Assembly (NCBI RefSeq): GCF_001577525.1
Contig: NZ_CP013015.1
Coordinates: 1,032,747-1,096,746, forward strand
DNA length: 64,000 nucleotides
Origin: Candidatus Desulfofervidus auxilii
GTDB taxonomy: Bacteria > Desulfobacterota > Desulfofervidia > Desulfofervidales > Desulfofervidaceae
Reading direction: 5' to 3'
This document shows, piece after piece, positions 53,188 through 62,009 of the stretch. The stretch's first letter is position 1, and each line of letters starts with the position of its first letter. The notes beneath the pieces were generated by a model. The model saw only the letters and a list, made by a program, of their open reading frames with translations, did no database searches and was not told the origin of the DNA. A program made the translations under genes and the position numbers.

Positions 53188-55518
53188 ATGAATCAAAATG
53201 AAACACGTCAAGCTTTAATTCTCGGTGCTCTCCTTCATGATATAGGTAAGTTTGTTCAACGAACTGAAGCTAATCCTAGGTTTCAGAATCACTGCCATTG
53301 GGGTGAGAAATGGTTTCAAGATAATCTTTCTGAAAAATTAACAGTTATTTTTAATAAAGAGGATAAAGAGATTATAAGGTCTGCTATTGCTAATCACCAT
53401 GCATATGAAAAATATATTTCATTGGCTGATGCTATCTCAGCAGGTATGGATCGTATTGAACTTAAAGATGAGGAAGACAAAGATCCTTTTACTAAAAGGT
53501 TAACTTCCATTTTTTCTAGGATTTCCATTTCTGATAAAGACAAAAAGCTCAAACATTATAGACTTATTTTTTTAGACAAAAAGAATTTCCCAGACATATT
53601 CCCTATAGATGATGATAAATGTTCCTATCAAGAGTATAAAAAGTTATTAAAAGCATTTAACGATGAGATTGATAAATTAGATTTCAGTAAATTGTCACCT
53701 TCTCAGTTAGTGGAATGGATGTATTTTTTACTTCTAAAATATACTTGGTGCATTCCTAGCGCTGCGTATAAACATGAACCTGATGTCTCATTGTTTGACC
53801 ACCTTAAGACCACTGCAGCAATTGCAATATGTCTCTATGACTACCACAAAGAACATTTAGATGAAAAATTAAATATTGAAACTAAAGCCTTTCAATTAAT
53901 TGCAGGTGATGTTTCAGGTATTCAAGATTATATCTTTAGCATTCTTCCTCAGCATGGAAAAGTTGCCAAACGTCTCCGAGCGCGTTCATTATATATTCAA
54001 CTTATTTCAGAAGTTGTTACACATAAAATACTTCATAGCTTTAACTTACCCTTGTGCAATCAAATAATTGTGGCTGGTGGTAATTTTTATGTTTTGGTCC
54101 CAAATCTTAAAGACACTAATCGTAAAATTCAAATAGTGCAAGAAGAATGTGAAAAATGGATGTTTGAGGAGTTAAATGCTGAACTTTCCATTCCTCAAGC
54201 CAACATAGAGTTGTCAGGAAAGGATCTAGTAAATTTTTCAAAAGCATTAGAAAAAATAAGGGATAATCTTAATTATCAAAAATATTACTCTCATAAATTA
54301 GTACTTTCTTCTGAAGATGTGTGGAATGAAGAAAAATTCTTGCGTCCTGAAACAGTTGAAGGAGACGGAAAAGTCTGTCAAAGTTGCAGCAGACATCCAC
54401 AGGTAGAAGGTGATGAAGAAGGACTTTGTAAACATTGTTTAACTGACACTAAAATAGGTAGTCTTTTACCAAAGAAGAAATATATTGCCTTTTTTAGTGA
54501 TCCTACACATAAGTTTGAAATATTAAATTATTCTTTTGAATTATGGGATGACAAAGACCTAAAAAGTGTAACTAAAAAAAATCCTTATCTTATTTTGAAT
54601 TTAAATGACTCAAAGATAAATCATTTAGTAAGAGGATTTAGATATATAACTACACATATTCCTACTAAAGAAGATATTTCTGAGGTAAAAGTAGAAGAAA
54701 AGGGTCAAATAGCTACTTTTGATGAGATAGCTGACAATTCTGAAGGAGATAAATTACTTGGATATGTAAAAGCAGATGTTGATAATCTAGGAATAATTTT
54801 ACGCTCTGGCTTTAAACCTGAAGAATCTTCCATTTCCCGGTTTGCTACATTTTCAAGGATGTTAGAAACTTTCTTTTCTGGGTATCTCCAGTTTAAATTA
54901 ACTAATCATAGAAATTTCAGGAAGATATATACCGTATTTGCAGGTGGAGATGATTTGTTTGTAATAGGCCCATGGGATAAAGTAATAAATTTTATTCGGG
55001 AAATTAGAAAAGATTTTAGCAAATTTTGTGCAGATAATCCTGATCTTACTTTTTCTGCTGGAATTTCCCTTGCTAAACATCACATTCCAATTTCTTTTTG
55101 TGTAAATTCTGTAAACAATGCGTTAAAGAAAGCAAAAGATAGAAAGGATAAAAATAACAAAAAGATTAAAGATGGAGTAACTTTATTTGAACAGATGCTT
55201 GGTTGGGATGAATTGGAAACAATACTTATTGAAACAAAAAGAATAATAGAATGGTTAAAGCATGGGATTGTTTCTCGAACTCTTGTTTATAATTTTCGGC
55301 AATATGGAGAAATGTATCAAAAATATAACAAAGAAGGAAAAGTAGAATATCTTAAATTTATTCCTCTCCTCACTTATGATATTGTTCGAAATTTGTCTTT
55401 AGAAAAACAAAAAGATGCCTTCCTTTGGGCAGAAGATTTAAGACATATTGAAGGAAGTAAAAATTTACCATTTTTAAGGACTATTATGGAGTACGTGCTT
55501 ACTTATACAAGGAGGTAA
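53188..55518 (+). CDS. csm1: type III-A Cas10/Csm1 with active-site GGDD
   Basis: 776 residues. The HD domain has ILGALLHDIGKFVQRTE (His17-Asp18), HCHWGEKWF and NHHAYEKYISLADAISAGMD. The zinc ribbon is CQSCSRHPQVEGDEEGLCKHC near 393-415. The second palm is LGYVKADVDNLG and VFAGGDDLFVIG, with GGDD at 586-589. It should make cyclic oligoadenylate when target RNA is bound and may cut ssDNA through HD. It is the first gene of a five-gene operon. No dedicated promoter was identified; the preceding 150 bases hold a gene remnant. Confidence 0.96.
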   Translation: MNQNETRQALILGALLHDIGKFVQRTEANPRFQNHCHWGEKWFQDNLSEKLTVIFNKEDKEIIRSAIANHHAYEKYISLADAISAGMDRIELKDEEDKDPFTKRLTSIFSRISISDKDKKLKHYRLIFLDKKNFPDIFPIDDDKCSYQEYKKLLKAFNDEIDKLDFSKLSPSQLVEWMYFLLLKYTWCIPSAAYKHEPDVSLFDHLKTTAAIAICLYDYHKEHLDEKLNIETKAFQLIAGDVSGIQDYIFSILPQHGKVAKRLRARSLYIQLISEVVTHKILHSFNLPLCNQIIVAGGNFYVLVPNLKDTNRKIQIVQEECEKWMFEELNAELSIPQANIELSGKDLVNFSKALEKIRDNLNYQKYYSHKLVLSSEDVWNEEKFLRPETVEGDGKVCQSCSRHPQVEGDEEGLCKHCLTDTKIGSLLPKKKYIAFFSDPTHKFEILNYSFELWDDKDLKSVTKKNPYLILNLNDSKINHLVRGFRYITTHIPTKEDISEVKVEEKGQIATFDEIADNSEGDKLLGYVKADVDNLGIILRSGFKPEESSISRFATFSRMLETFFSGYLQFKLTNHRNFRKIYTVFAGGDDLFVIGPWDKVINFIREIRKDFSKFCADNPDLTFSAGISLAKHHIPISFCVNSVNNALKKAKDRKDKNNKKIKDGVTLFEQMLGWDELETILIETKRIIEWLKHGIVSRTLVYNFRQYGEMYQKYNKEGKVEYLKFIPLLTYDIVRNLSLEKQKDAFLWAEDLRHIEGSKNLPFLRTIMEYVLTYTRR

Positions 55519-55520
55519 GG

Positions 55521-55991
55521 ATGAAAAAGTGTGAAATTTGTGGAGCTCAAATAAAGCCTAAATTTTCTTTATGCAAGGATTGTCAAGAAAGCAAAAGATT
55601 ACCTGACTCATTAACAATAAGGGGTTCGTTTTATCAAGATAAGCAATTAAAAAGATTAAAAAAAGAAGTATTTATAGATATACCAGAAAGGGTAGCGAAG
55701 TTACTTCAACGAGGAGAAATGGGAATGAATAAACTCCGGACTTTCTTTTGTATGATTCGTAATGCCCATGAAACCTTTTCTTTCAGTGAAGAGAAAAATT
55801 TTGAGGATATAAAACCCCAACTTTGGAGAATTATTACTGTGGCTGAGGACAGAAAACGTCGCAAAGTGGTGCCTCAATCATTTTGTGACTTCATAAAATT
55901 AGGAATAAACATTGCTTTAAAAGACTCATCAGGAAGAGAATTATATGGATTTGTTGAATTTTTTAGATCTATAATTGCTTATTCAAAATAA
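55521..55991 (+). CDS. csm2: Csm2 (Cas11) with N-terminal zinc finger
   Basis: 156 residues. The first 25 hold a zinc-finger-like module, Cys4-x2-Cys7-x10-Cys18-x2-Cys21 (KKCEICGAQ...LCKDCQ). The rest is the helical Csm2 fold, with MGMNKLRTFFCMIRNA resembling the TSQIRKF..M core and a terminal LYGFVEFFRSIIAY. Csm2 forms the inner filament of the Csm complex. The zinc module is not part of ordinary Csm2. It starts two bases after csm1. Confidence 0.78.
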   Translation: MKKCEICGAQIKPKFSLCKDCQESKRLPDSLTIRGSFYQDKQLKRLKKEVFIDIPERVAKLLQRGEMGMNKLRTFFCMIRNAHETFSFSEEKNFEDIKPQLWRIITVAEDRKRRKVVPQSFCDFIKLGINIALKDSSGRELYGFVEFFRSIIAYSK

Positions 55992-56013
55992 AAGTTAATC
56001 AAGGGGGGTAATT

Positions 56014-56859
56014 ATGCAGTTAGAAAAATTTTATATCATAACAGGTAATATTTATTGGAGTGGAGGTAGAATTGGAACATCAAAAGAAACAGTAGAAATT
56101 GCAGCAACAACAGAAAATCCTATTATTCGTCATCCTATAACAGGATTACCATATATTCCAGGATCATCTCTTAAAGGTAAGATTCGAAGCTTATTAGAAT
56201 TGTCAACTGAGAAAGAAAGAATTGCAAATCTTAAGCAGAAGATTGAAGAAATCAAGAAAGAAGAACCTTCAGGAAATGACAGGAAACATAAAGAATGGAA
56301 AGAAAAATTGAGAAGGCTTGAAAATTATTTAAACTCCATAAAGAATGGAGAGCCTTGTGGCTGCGGATTAGAATCATGTCAAATTTGCCGAGCATTTGGA
56401 CCTCATAAGAATGTTGAGCATAAATTAGGACCTTCCCGATTAATCTTTCGCGATGCAAAATTAGCAACTAAGGAAGATATAAATGGAATAGAAAATCTTC
56501 CTGAACCTAAATATACCCTCGAAGATATTAAAAAATACTCAACTGAAAGGGGGTTACATTATGCTGAGATTAAGTCAGAAAACATTATAAATCGCTACAC
56601 TGGACGTGCTTCTGATCCTAGACAAATGGAAAGGGTAATTGATGGCTCGCTTTTCAAAATGGAAGTGGTGGTACGAGTATTTGAAGGAGATGAAGGAAGC
56701 GGGAGTAAAAAGCCAGAAGATAATCCTAATGTAAAAATATTAAAGAAAGGTATAAAACTTTTAGAAAAAGACTATCTTGGTGGTTCAGGTACTCGAGGAT
56801 ATGGAAAAGTAAAATTTTATGGAATGAAAATTGATGGAAACCCTTGGGAAAACTTTTAG
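56014..56859 (+). CDS. csm3: Csm3 (Cas7) backbone, slicer Asp replaced by Glu
   Basis: 281 residues. The RAMP signature ATTENPIIRHPITGLPYIPG then SSLKGKIRSLLEL aligns with Csm3 (G-A-I-D-S-P-V-I-K-D-P-I-T), which puts Glu34 where the slicer Asp (D33 in Streptococcus) should be, and His40 at the second Asp. The zinc motif CGCGLESCQICRAFG and terminal GGSGTRGYGKVKF are typical. It may cut RNA weakly or not at all. An insertion (about 70-110, charged helix) is longer than usual. Confidence 0.92.
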   Translation: MQLEKFYIITGNIYWSGGRIGTSKETVEIAATTENPIIRHPITGLPYIPGSSLKGKIRSLLELSTEKERIANLKQKIEEIKKEEPSGNDRKHKEWKEKLRRLENYLNSIKNGEPCGCGLESCQICRAFGPHKNVEHKLGPSRLIFRDAKLATKEDINGIENLPEPKYTLEDIKKYSTERGLHYAEIKSENIINRYTGRASDPRQMERVIDGSLFKMEVVVRVFEGDEGSGSKKPEDNPNVKILKKGIKLLEKDYLGGSGTRGYGKVKFYGMKIDGNPWENF

Positions 56860-56863
56860 CCAA

Positions 56864-57757
56864 ATGAAAACTTATAGAATTAAGCTTTCTCTAAATAGTG
56901 GATTTCTTACTCCTTTTCATGCTGATACTCTATTTGGGCATCTTTGTTGGGTAATAGCCTATTTAGAAGAAGAAAAAGAATTGGAAAAATTCCTTAAACC
57001 ATTTAAGGAAGGGAATCCGCCTTTTCTTATCTCCGATGGTTTTCCTGAGAATTTTTTACCTCGTCCATTTTCTGCTGAATTTAATGTAGAAGATCCTGAA
57101 CTGAGGAAGGAAATTAAAAAAAGAAATTTTGTAAGTTTAGCTGAATTTAATCATATTAGAGAAGATAAATCTTTAGAAGAATTGGAGACAATCGAGCCTT
57201 CTATTTATGAAGTTACAACAACTCATAATTCTATTAATCGTCTCACTTATACTACTTTTACTGAAGGTGGACTTTATGATCTCGAAGAGATAATTGTTTC
57301 CTATGTTTCTATTTATTTAAAGGTTGTTTCTGAAAGTTGGAAAGAAAGAGTTACTGAACTAATTGAAAAACTTTCAAATTTTGGGTATGGTAGGAAAAAA
57401 TCTATTGGCAAAGGTCAATTTTGTTTAAAGGAAGTAGAGGAATTTGAATTTCCTGAGGTTAAAAATCCTAATGGTTTTGTTACTCTTTCAAATTTTTGCC
57501 CTTCAAAAAATAACCCTACTGAAGGGTTATATAAAGTCTTCGTTAAGTATGGTAAATTAGGCGAAGTATTTACCTACTGTGGGAATCCCTTTAAAAGGCC
57601 TTTGGTAATGATAAAGACTGGCTCAGTATTTAAGACAGAAGGTAAACCTAAACACTTTTATGGTCGTATAGTTGAAAACATTGCTCCAGCGGCACCAAAT
57701 GTTATCCAATACGCATATGCCTTTGCGGTTCCGATTATTTATCCTGAAAAGAAATAA
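56864..57757 (+). CDS. csm4: Csm4 (Cas5)
   Basis: 297 residues. I start at 56864 (MKTYRIKLSLNSGFLTPFHA), four bases after csm3, rather than at the overlapping 56831. Features: DTLFGHLCWVIAYLEEE, then FTEGGLYDLEE, SNFGYGRKKSIGKGQF with the glycine-rich loop, and a C-terminal YCGNPFKRPLVMIKTGSVFK. Csm4 holds the crRNA 5' tag and contacts Cas10. No csm5 follows. Confidence 0.88.
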   Translation: MKTYRIKLSLNSGFLTPFHADTLFGHLCWVIAYLEEEKELEKFLKPFKEGNPPFLISDGFPENFLPRPFSAEFNVEDPELRKEIKKRNFVSLAEFNHIREDKSLEELETIEPSIYEVTTTHNSINRLTYTTFTEGGLYDLEEIIVSYVSIYLKVVSESWKERVTELIEKLSNFGYGRKKSIGKGQFCLKEVEEFEFPEVKNPNGFVTLSNFCPSKNNPTEGLYKVFVKYGKLGEVFTYCGNPFKRPLVMIKTGSVFKTEGKPKHFYGRIVENIAPAAPNVIQYAYAFAVPIIYPEKK

Positions 57758-57766
57758 ACTGAAGAA

Positions 57767-58648
57767 ATGGAAAATTTTGAAATAATGTTTTCCTTTATCG
57801 GTGAGCAACCAATTCCTAATTTATTGCCTGTAAAATATTTCAAGCCTTCTAAAGTTGTAATGATTTATACAGAACTTACAGAAGAGGTAAAAGACAGATT
57901 GAAAAATGTGTTAAGTAAACAGCGTTTTCTAATTGATGACTCGTGTAGAACAGATCCATACAAAATGGATGAGATAATTTCAATTTTAGAGAGGCTGCTT
58001 ATTAAATATACAAACAAGAAAATCATTTTTAATCTCACAGGTGGCACTAAACCTATGACCTTTGCAGGTTATAAAATTGCTGAAAAATACAAAATCCCTT
58101 TTGTTTATCAGCAAAGCGAAAAAAATAAAACAGTATTTATGTATTATGAATTTAAAAATAATTCGCCAATTTTAGAGGAAATTTCTGTCCCTCCATTAAT
58201 AAGTCTAAAAGAACATATTGAGGCTCATATTTCTAATTACCAAATTACAAACAAAACAAAGGATGATCCAGGCGGTAAATTTGAAAAAGCAGTAAAAGAT
58301 GCTTTAATTGGAGAAGTAGATGAAGTCATAATAGGAGTAAGATTGAATAATATCCAAGTGGATCTTCTTATAAGATGTGGAAATCATGTAGGAGTAGCTG
58401 AATTAAAAACATCTGGTAATAAAACAAGTGCCGTAAATCAAATAGTTTTACCTGCAAGGCGAGAATATTTGGGAACTTATGTAAAAAAATTTGTAGTAGT
58501 AGGAGATAAAGCTACAAATAATTTAAAAGGAAGAGCAAAAGCAGCAGGAGTCAAAGTGATTGAATTGCCAAGTTTTAAACAGAGTAATGATTTATCAAAA
58601 GATGATAAGATGCGCTTAATTCAAGAAATAAGAAAATCGTTAACTTAA
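57767..58648 (+). CDS. Card1/Can2-like CARF nuclease
   Basis: 293 residues. The N-terminal CARF domain (DUF1887 type) shows KIIFNLTGGTKPMTFAGYKI around residues 85-105. The C-terminal PD-(D/E)XK domain has GGKFEKAVKDAL, QVDLLIRCGNH (Asp near 204) and VGVAELKTSGNK (E-x-K near 217). Card1 and Can2 proteins are cyclic oligoadenylate-activated nickases/nucleases of DNA and RNA. It occupies the place where csm5 or csm6 would be expected, ten bases after csm4, so it is presumably the main effector of the Csm system. Confidence 0.87.
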   Translation: MENFEIMFSFIGEQPIPNLLPVKYFKPSKVVMIYTELTEEVKDRLKNVLSKQRFLIDDSCRTDPYKMDEIISILERLLIKYTNKKIIFNLTGGTKPMTFAGYKIAEKYKIPFVYQQSEKNKTVFMYYEFKNNSPILEEISVPPLISLKEHIEAHISNYQITNKTKDDPGGKFEKAVKDALIGEVDEVIIGVRLNNIQVDLLIRCGNHVGVAELKTSGNKTSAVNQIVLPARREYLGTYVKKFVVVGDKATNNLKGRAKAAGVKVIELPSFKQSNDLSKDDKMRLIQEIRKSLT

Positions 58649-58793
58649 GTATATATCCATAAAAAATAACCAAAATTTCATGAATAGGATGTTAAAACAG
58701 CCCCAAAACAATTCATTATCTGTTCAAACTTTTGTTTTCCTAAAAGAATTTGTGATGTAGAAAATTGTGCATAAGCCTGCAAATCAATTTCCC
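58649..58793. other. intergenic, no gene recognised
   Basis: A/T-rich spacer with no ORF between the csm operon and the ATPase promoter. Confidence 0.5.
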
Positions 58794-58822
58794 TTGACTT
58801 TTTTCTAGTCTAATAGTAAAAT
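58794..58822 (+). promoter_or_regulatory. promoter for DUF4143 ATPase
   Basis: TTGACT (58794-58799) and TAAAAT (58817-58822) with 17-base spacing. The coding start follows ten bases later, so the message is nearly leaderless. Confidence 0.5.
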
Positions 58823-58831
58823 TTAGACCAA

Positions 58832-60094
58832 ATGAATCTAGTAAAGCGTAATATTTTAGACAAAATTTATTTCTGGCTTGAAGGTCCACATATTTTAGTA
58901 ATTCATGGTGCAAGAAGGACAGGGAAAACTACTCTTTTGCACATCTTAAAGTCAGATTTAGAGGCAAAAGGTAAAAAGGTAGTTTATCTACCTGTGGACC
59001 AGATGTTGTTTGAACCCTGTTTAAAAGACCCTATTTCATTGGAAAATTGGCTTAAACAGGAAGGTCTTTTATCGCAAAGGCGTCTTTATCTTTTGTTAGA
59101 TGAGGCACAGTATCTGCCTGATGCAGGTATGTTTTTGAAAGCTTTGCATGACAGGCTTTCTCCAAAGGTAAAACTGATTGTATCTAGCTCATCCAGTCTT
59201 GAACTTGCTAAAACCAGAGAGTTTCTGACAGGAAGAAAGATAGAATTTCATTTAGAACGGTTTTCTTTTCTGGAATTTCTTTCTTTAAGGTTTCCTAAAC
59301 CATTTGTAAAACAAGCCCCTTTTTCGGATTTAAGTGAGATTAAAGAGATTTATGAGCTTTATGGCCAGAGGTTAAAGGAACTTTTTGTAGAGTATATCAG
59401 TTGGGGAGGTTATCCTGAAGTTGTGTTTGAGGAAATACCTGATAAAAAGCAACGCATTTTAAGAGAAATCCTTTCAGTATATCTGGAAAAAGACGTATCT
59501 GCCTTTTTGAAAATTAGACAGGTTTCTGCCTTTAACAATTTGATAAGGATTCTTGCATCACAAATAGGTAGTCTGGTAAATAAGACAGAATTAAGCAATA
59601 CATTGGGCATTCGTTTTGAAACCATTAACTCCTATCTGGACATTCTAAAACATACCTTTATTTTCTTATTCCTAAGCCCATTTTTTAGGAATGTGCAAAA
59701 AGAAATTTCTAAGAGTCCAAAGATATATGCAAGAGATATGGGCATAATGCGTTATGTCCTTAAAAGAGGCTATGATGATTACCGCATAATTCCAGGAGAA
59801 GTTGTTGAAAACTTTGTTTATCGTGAGCTTATAGAAAGGTTTCCCATTTCTGATATTTATTTTTATCGCACATTGGCAGGAGGAGAAATTGACTTCGTAG
59901 TTTCAGAAGAAAAGTTTTATCTAATTGAAAGTAAATTTCGCAATCAAAAGCGATTTCCAAAGGCCATTAAGAATTTTATTGAGAGATATTCAGAAAAAGG
60001 GTCATTGGTTATTGTTATTACTAAAGACATTTTGGAATTTCATTCTGAAATAATTTATCTTCCAGCTCTATGTTTGCCGTTTTGGAAATTCTAA
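58832..60094 (+). CDS. AAA ATPase with DUF4143, first
   Basis: 420 residues. Walker A is VIHGARRTGKTTLL (about 28-40), Walker B is LYLLLDEAQYLPD, then sensor VSSSSSLELAKTREFLTGR. SWGGYPEVVFEE and the DUF4143 helical region follow, and the C terminus YFYRTLAGGEIDFVVSEEKFYLIESK is a PD-(D/E)XK-like end (E-x-D...E-x-K). This common archaeal and bacterial family has no defined role. A related but distinct copy lies at 60590, 40% or less similar by eye. Confidence 0.9.
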   Translation: MNLVKRNILDKIYFWLEGPHILVIHGARRTGKTTLLHILKSDLEAKGKKVVYLPVDQMLFEPCLKDPISLENWLKQEGLLSQRRLYLLLDEAQYLPDAGMFLKALHDRLSPKVKLIVSSSSSLELAKTREFLTGRKIEFHLERFSFLEFLSLRFPKPFVKQAPFSDLSEIKEIYELYGQRLKELFVEYISWGGYPEVVFEEIPDKKQRILREILSVYLEKDVSAFLKIRQVSAFNNLIRILASQIGSLVNKTELSNTLGIRFETINSYLDILKHTFIFLFLSPFFRNVQKEISKSPKIYARDMGIMRYVLKRGYDDYRIIPGEVVENFVYRELIERFPISDIYFYRTLAGGEIDFVVSEEKFYLIESKFRNQKRFPKAIKNFIERYSEKGSLVIVITKDILEFHSEIIYLPALCLPFWKF

Positions 60095-60136
60095 ACATTT
60101 ACTTGACGGCTACAAATGTGGTAAAAGTAGTTAGTT

Positions 60137-60488
60137 ATGAAAACAATAAACGCAAATACTCTAAAGCAAATTTTTAAAGAAGCAGATTGCATCCTTTCAC
60201 AAAAATGAATTCTATTGGGCTAATTCCAAAAAACAAAAATATGCCTTAATAAAAGATAAACCTGAGATTAAAGAGATAAGAATATTAGCCCTTTTGGCTT
60301 CTCTTGCTGAATGGCTTGCTCAAAAAGAGGATGTGCCTGTGCCTGAATGGGTTGAAAAAATAGGGTCAGCCATACCTGCTGTTTACCTAACTTCAAATGA
60401 TACCTTTAAAATGATTGCCTTTAGGGATGCTCCTATTGTCTTTAGAAAAAGACATATTTTTATAGACCCAAGAAGTTTTGAAAAATAG
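60137..60488 (+). pseudogene. hypothetical protein, frameshifted in an A-run
   Basis: Begins MKTINANTLKQIFKEADCIL and stops at TGA (60206). One base shifted, it continues EFYWANSKKQKYALIKDKPE, then ILALLASLAEWLAQKEDVPV and YLTSNDTFKMIAFRDAPIVF to a stop at 60488. A missing A in CAAAAATGAA (about 60202) would account for it. The family is unknown; the genomic place between two DUF4143 ATPases suggests an antitoxin-like regulator. Confidence 0.5.
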
Positions 60489-60589
60489 GAAGAAGGCGCA
60501 TTACTATTCAGAATCCCTACTAATTGACTATTTTTCATATAGCTGTAAAATTGTCTTGACTATTTTGCAAAATGGGTTAAAAAAGTCTT

Positions 60590-61840
60590 ATGAATTTATA
60601 TCAAATCATTGGCAAGTGGGCATTTTCTGCTTCGTTTTTAGGTAAAAGGATGTGTTTTCTAACAGGACCAAGACAAATAGGGAAAACCACACTTTCACTT
60701 TTGCATCTTAAATCGCTCAGACAGGAAAAGAATTACTACAATTGGGATATCTTGGGTGTAAAAAAACTTTATGCTGAAAACCCTTTGTTTTTTTTAGAAA
60801 ACCTTCCTGAAATACCACCCCCTCCTGCACCAAACTTAATGCCTAAATATTGGATTGTTTTTGATGAATTTCATAAACATCCAAATTGGAAGAATTTATT
60901 AAAAGGTTATTATGATGAATTTGGCCATTTTTTAAGGTTTGTAGTCTGTGGAAGTGCTAGACTTGACCTTTTTCGGTTAACAGGAGAGAGTCTTTTAGGG
61001 CGATATTTTCTTTTTAAGATGTTTCCTCTTGGTCCAAGGGATATTACAGAAGGAGGAAATTTTTCTCTTAAACATTGTTGGTATCCAGAAAATACTTTAA
61101 ACATTACCTTACCGTCTTCAGATTTTAAAGAAGCAGTGGAAACATTATTTAGACTTTCTGGTTTCCCAGAGCCATTTTTAATGGGCAGAGCAGAGTTTTA
61201 TAATCGCTGGAAAGAAGAACATATTTCTCTTTTAACCACAGAAGAGATAAGGGACCTTTCAAAAATTTCTGATTTAGTAAGATTGCAAACATTGGTGTTC
61301 CTTTTACCAGAGAGAGTAGGAGCACCTGTAAGTTTAAATAAGTTGGCCCATATTTTAGAATGTGCATATAATACCGTAAAAACATGGATAGAAGCATTGG
61401 AGAAGGTCTATTTATTTTTTCGGATTTCCCCTTTTATGGGAAAAATAAGTCGTTCTCTCAAGAAAGAAAAAAAACTTTATTTTTGGGATTGGGGAATTTT
61501 ATCAGAAGGGGGTAAAAGATTTGAAAATTTTATCGCTGTCCAGCTTATACGCACTCTTTCAGCATGGAATGAGTGGGGATGGGGCAGATTTGAACTTTAT
61601 TATGTAAGGACAAAGGAAGGGAAAGAAGTAGATTTTTTGGTTGTAAAAAACGGTAAACCGTTTATGTTAATAGAGACCAAACTCTCTGAGGTAAATTTAG
61701 ATCCTAGTCTTCTTTATTTTAAAAAAAGATTAAATGCTCCTTATGCCTTTCAGGTAATTTATCATCCGGACTTCCTTAAACAGGTTACTCCTGGCATATT
61801 TGTTATAGATGCTTCAAGGTTTCTTTATTTGCTAGCATGA
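60590..61840 (+). CDS. AAA ATPase with DUF4143, second
   Basis: 416 residues. Walker A is LTGPRQIGKTTLSLL, Walker B is WIVFDEFHKHPNWK, sensor VVCGSARLDLFRLTGESLLGR, and LSGFPEPFLMG. A DUF4143-type wHTH follows (SLNKLAHILECAYNTVKTWI), with C-terminal LYYVRTKEGKEVDFLVVKNG...ETK (Asp and E-x-K). It has its own possible -35 (TTGACT at 60556). Role unknown. It probably arose from an older duplication with the gene at 58832. Confidence 0.88.
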   Translation: MNLYQIIGKWAFSASFLGKRMCFLTGPRQIGKTTLSLLHLKSLRQEKNYYNWDILGVKKLYAENPLFFLENLPEIPPPPAPNLMPKYWIVFDEFHKHPNWKNLLKGYYDEFGHFLRFVVCGSARLDLFRLTGESLLGRYFLFKMFPLGPRDITEGGNFSLKHCWYPENTLNITLPSSDFKEAVETLFRLSGFPEPFLMGRAEFYNRWKEEHISLLTTEEIRDLSKISDLVRLQTLVFLLPERVGAPVSLNKLAHILECAYNTVKTWIEALEKVYLFFRISPFMGKISRSLKKEKKLYFWDWGILSEGGKRFENFIAVQLIRTLSAWNEWGWGRFELYYVRTKEGKEVDFLVVKNGKPFMLIETKLSEVNLDPSLLYFKKRLNAPYAFQVIYHPDFLKQVTPGIFVIDASRFLYLLA

Positions 61841-62009
61841 TAGAGCTTTAATTTATCCTGAAGAAAGAAAACCGGGAACAGTTGATGAAATTGTAAAGAA
61901 GCTCTTTGTGAAGAAATATGGATAGAAATAAGAATAAAATAAAAGGTGGGATGAGCTGGTGAGTTTGGAAGAAGCTAAAGAAGGGGTAAAATATGCTAGA
62001 CGCCGATTT
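61841..62009. other. intergenic with gene-end remnant
   Basis: Reads RALIYPEERKPGTVDEIVKK then LFVKKYG and a stop, a C-terminal scrap of some transferase-like gene with no start. Nothing further. Confidence 0.3.

Noticed and set aside
58649..62009. Searched for csm5 or another RAMP gene after csm4
   Set aside because: The following genes are a CARF nuclease and AAA ATPases; no RAMP glycine-rich loop or PGSSLKG-like motif was seen.
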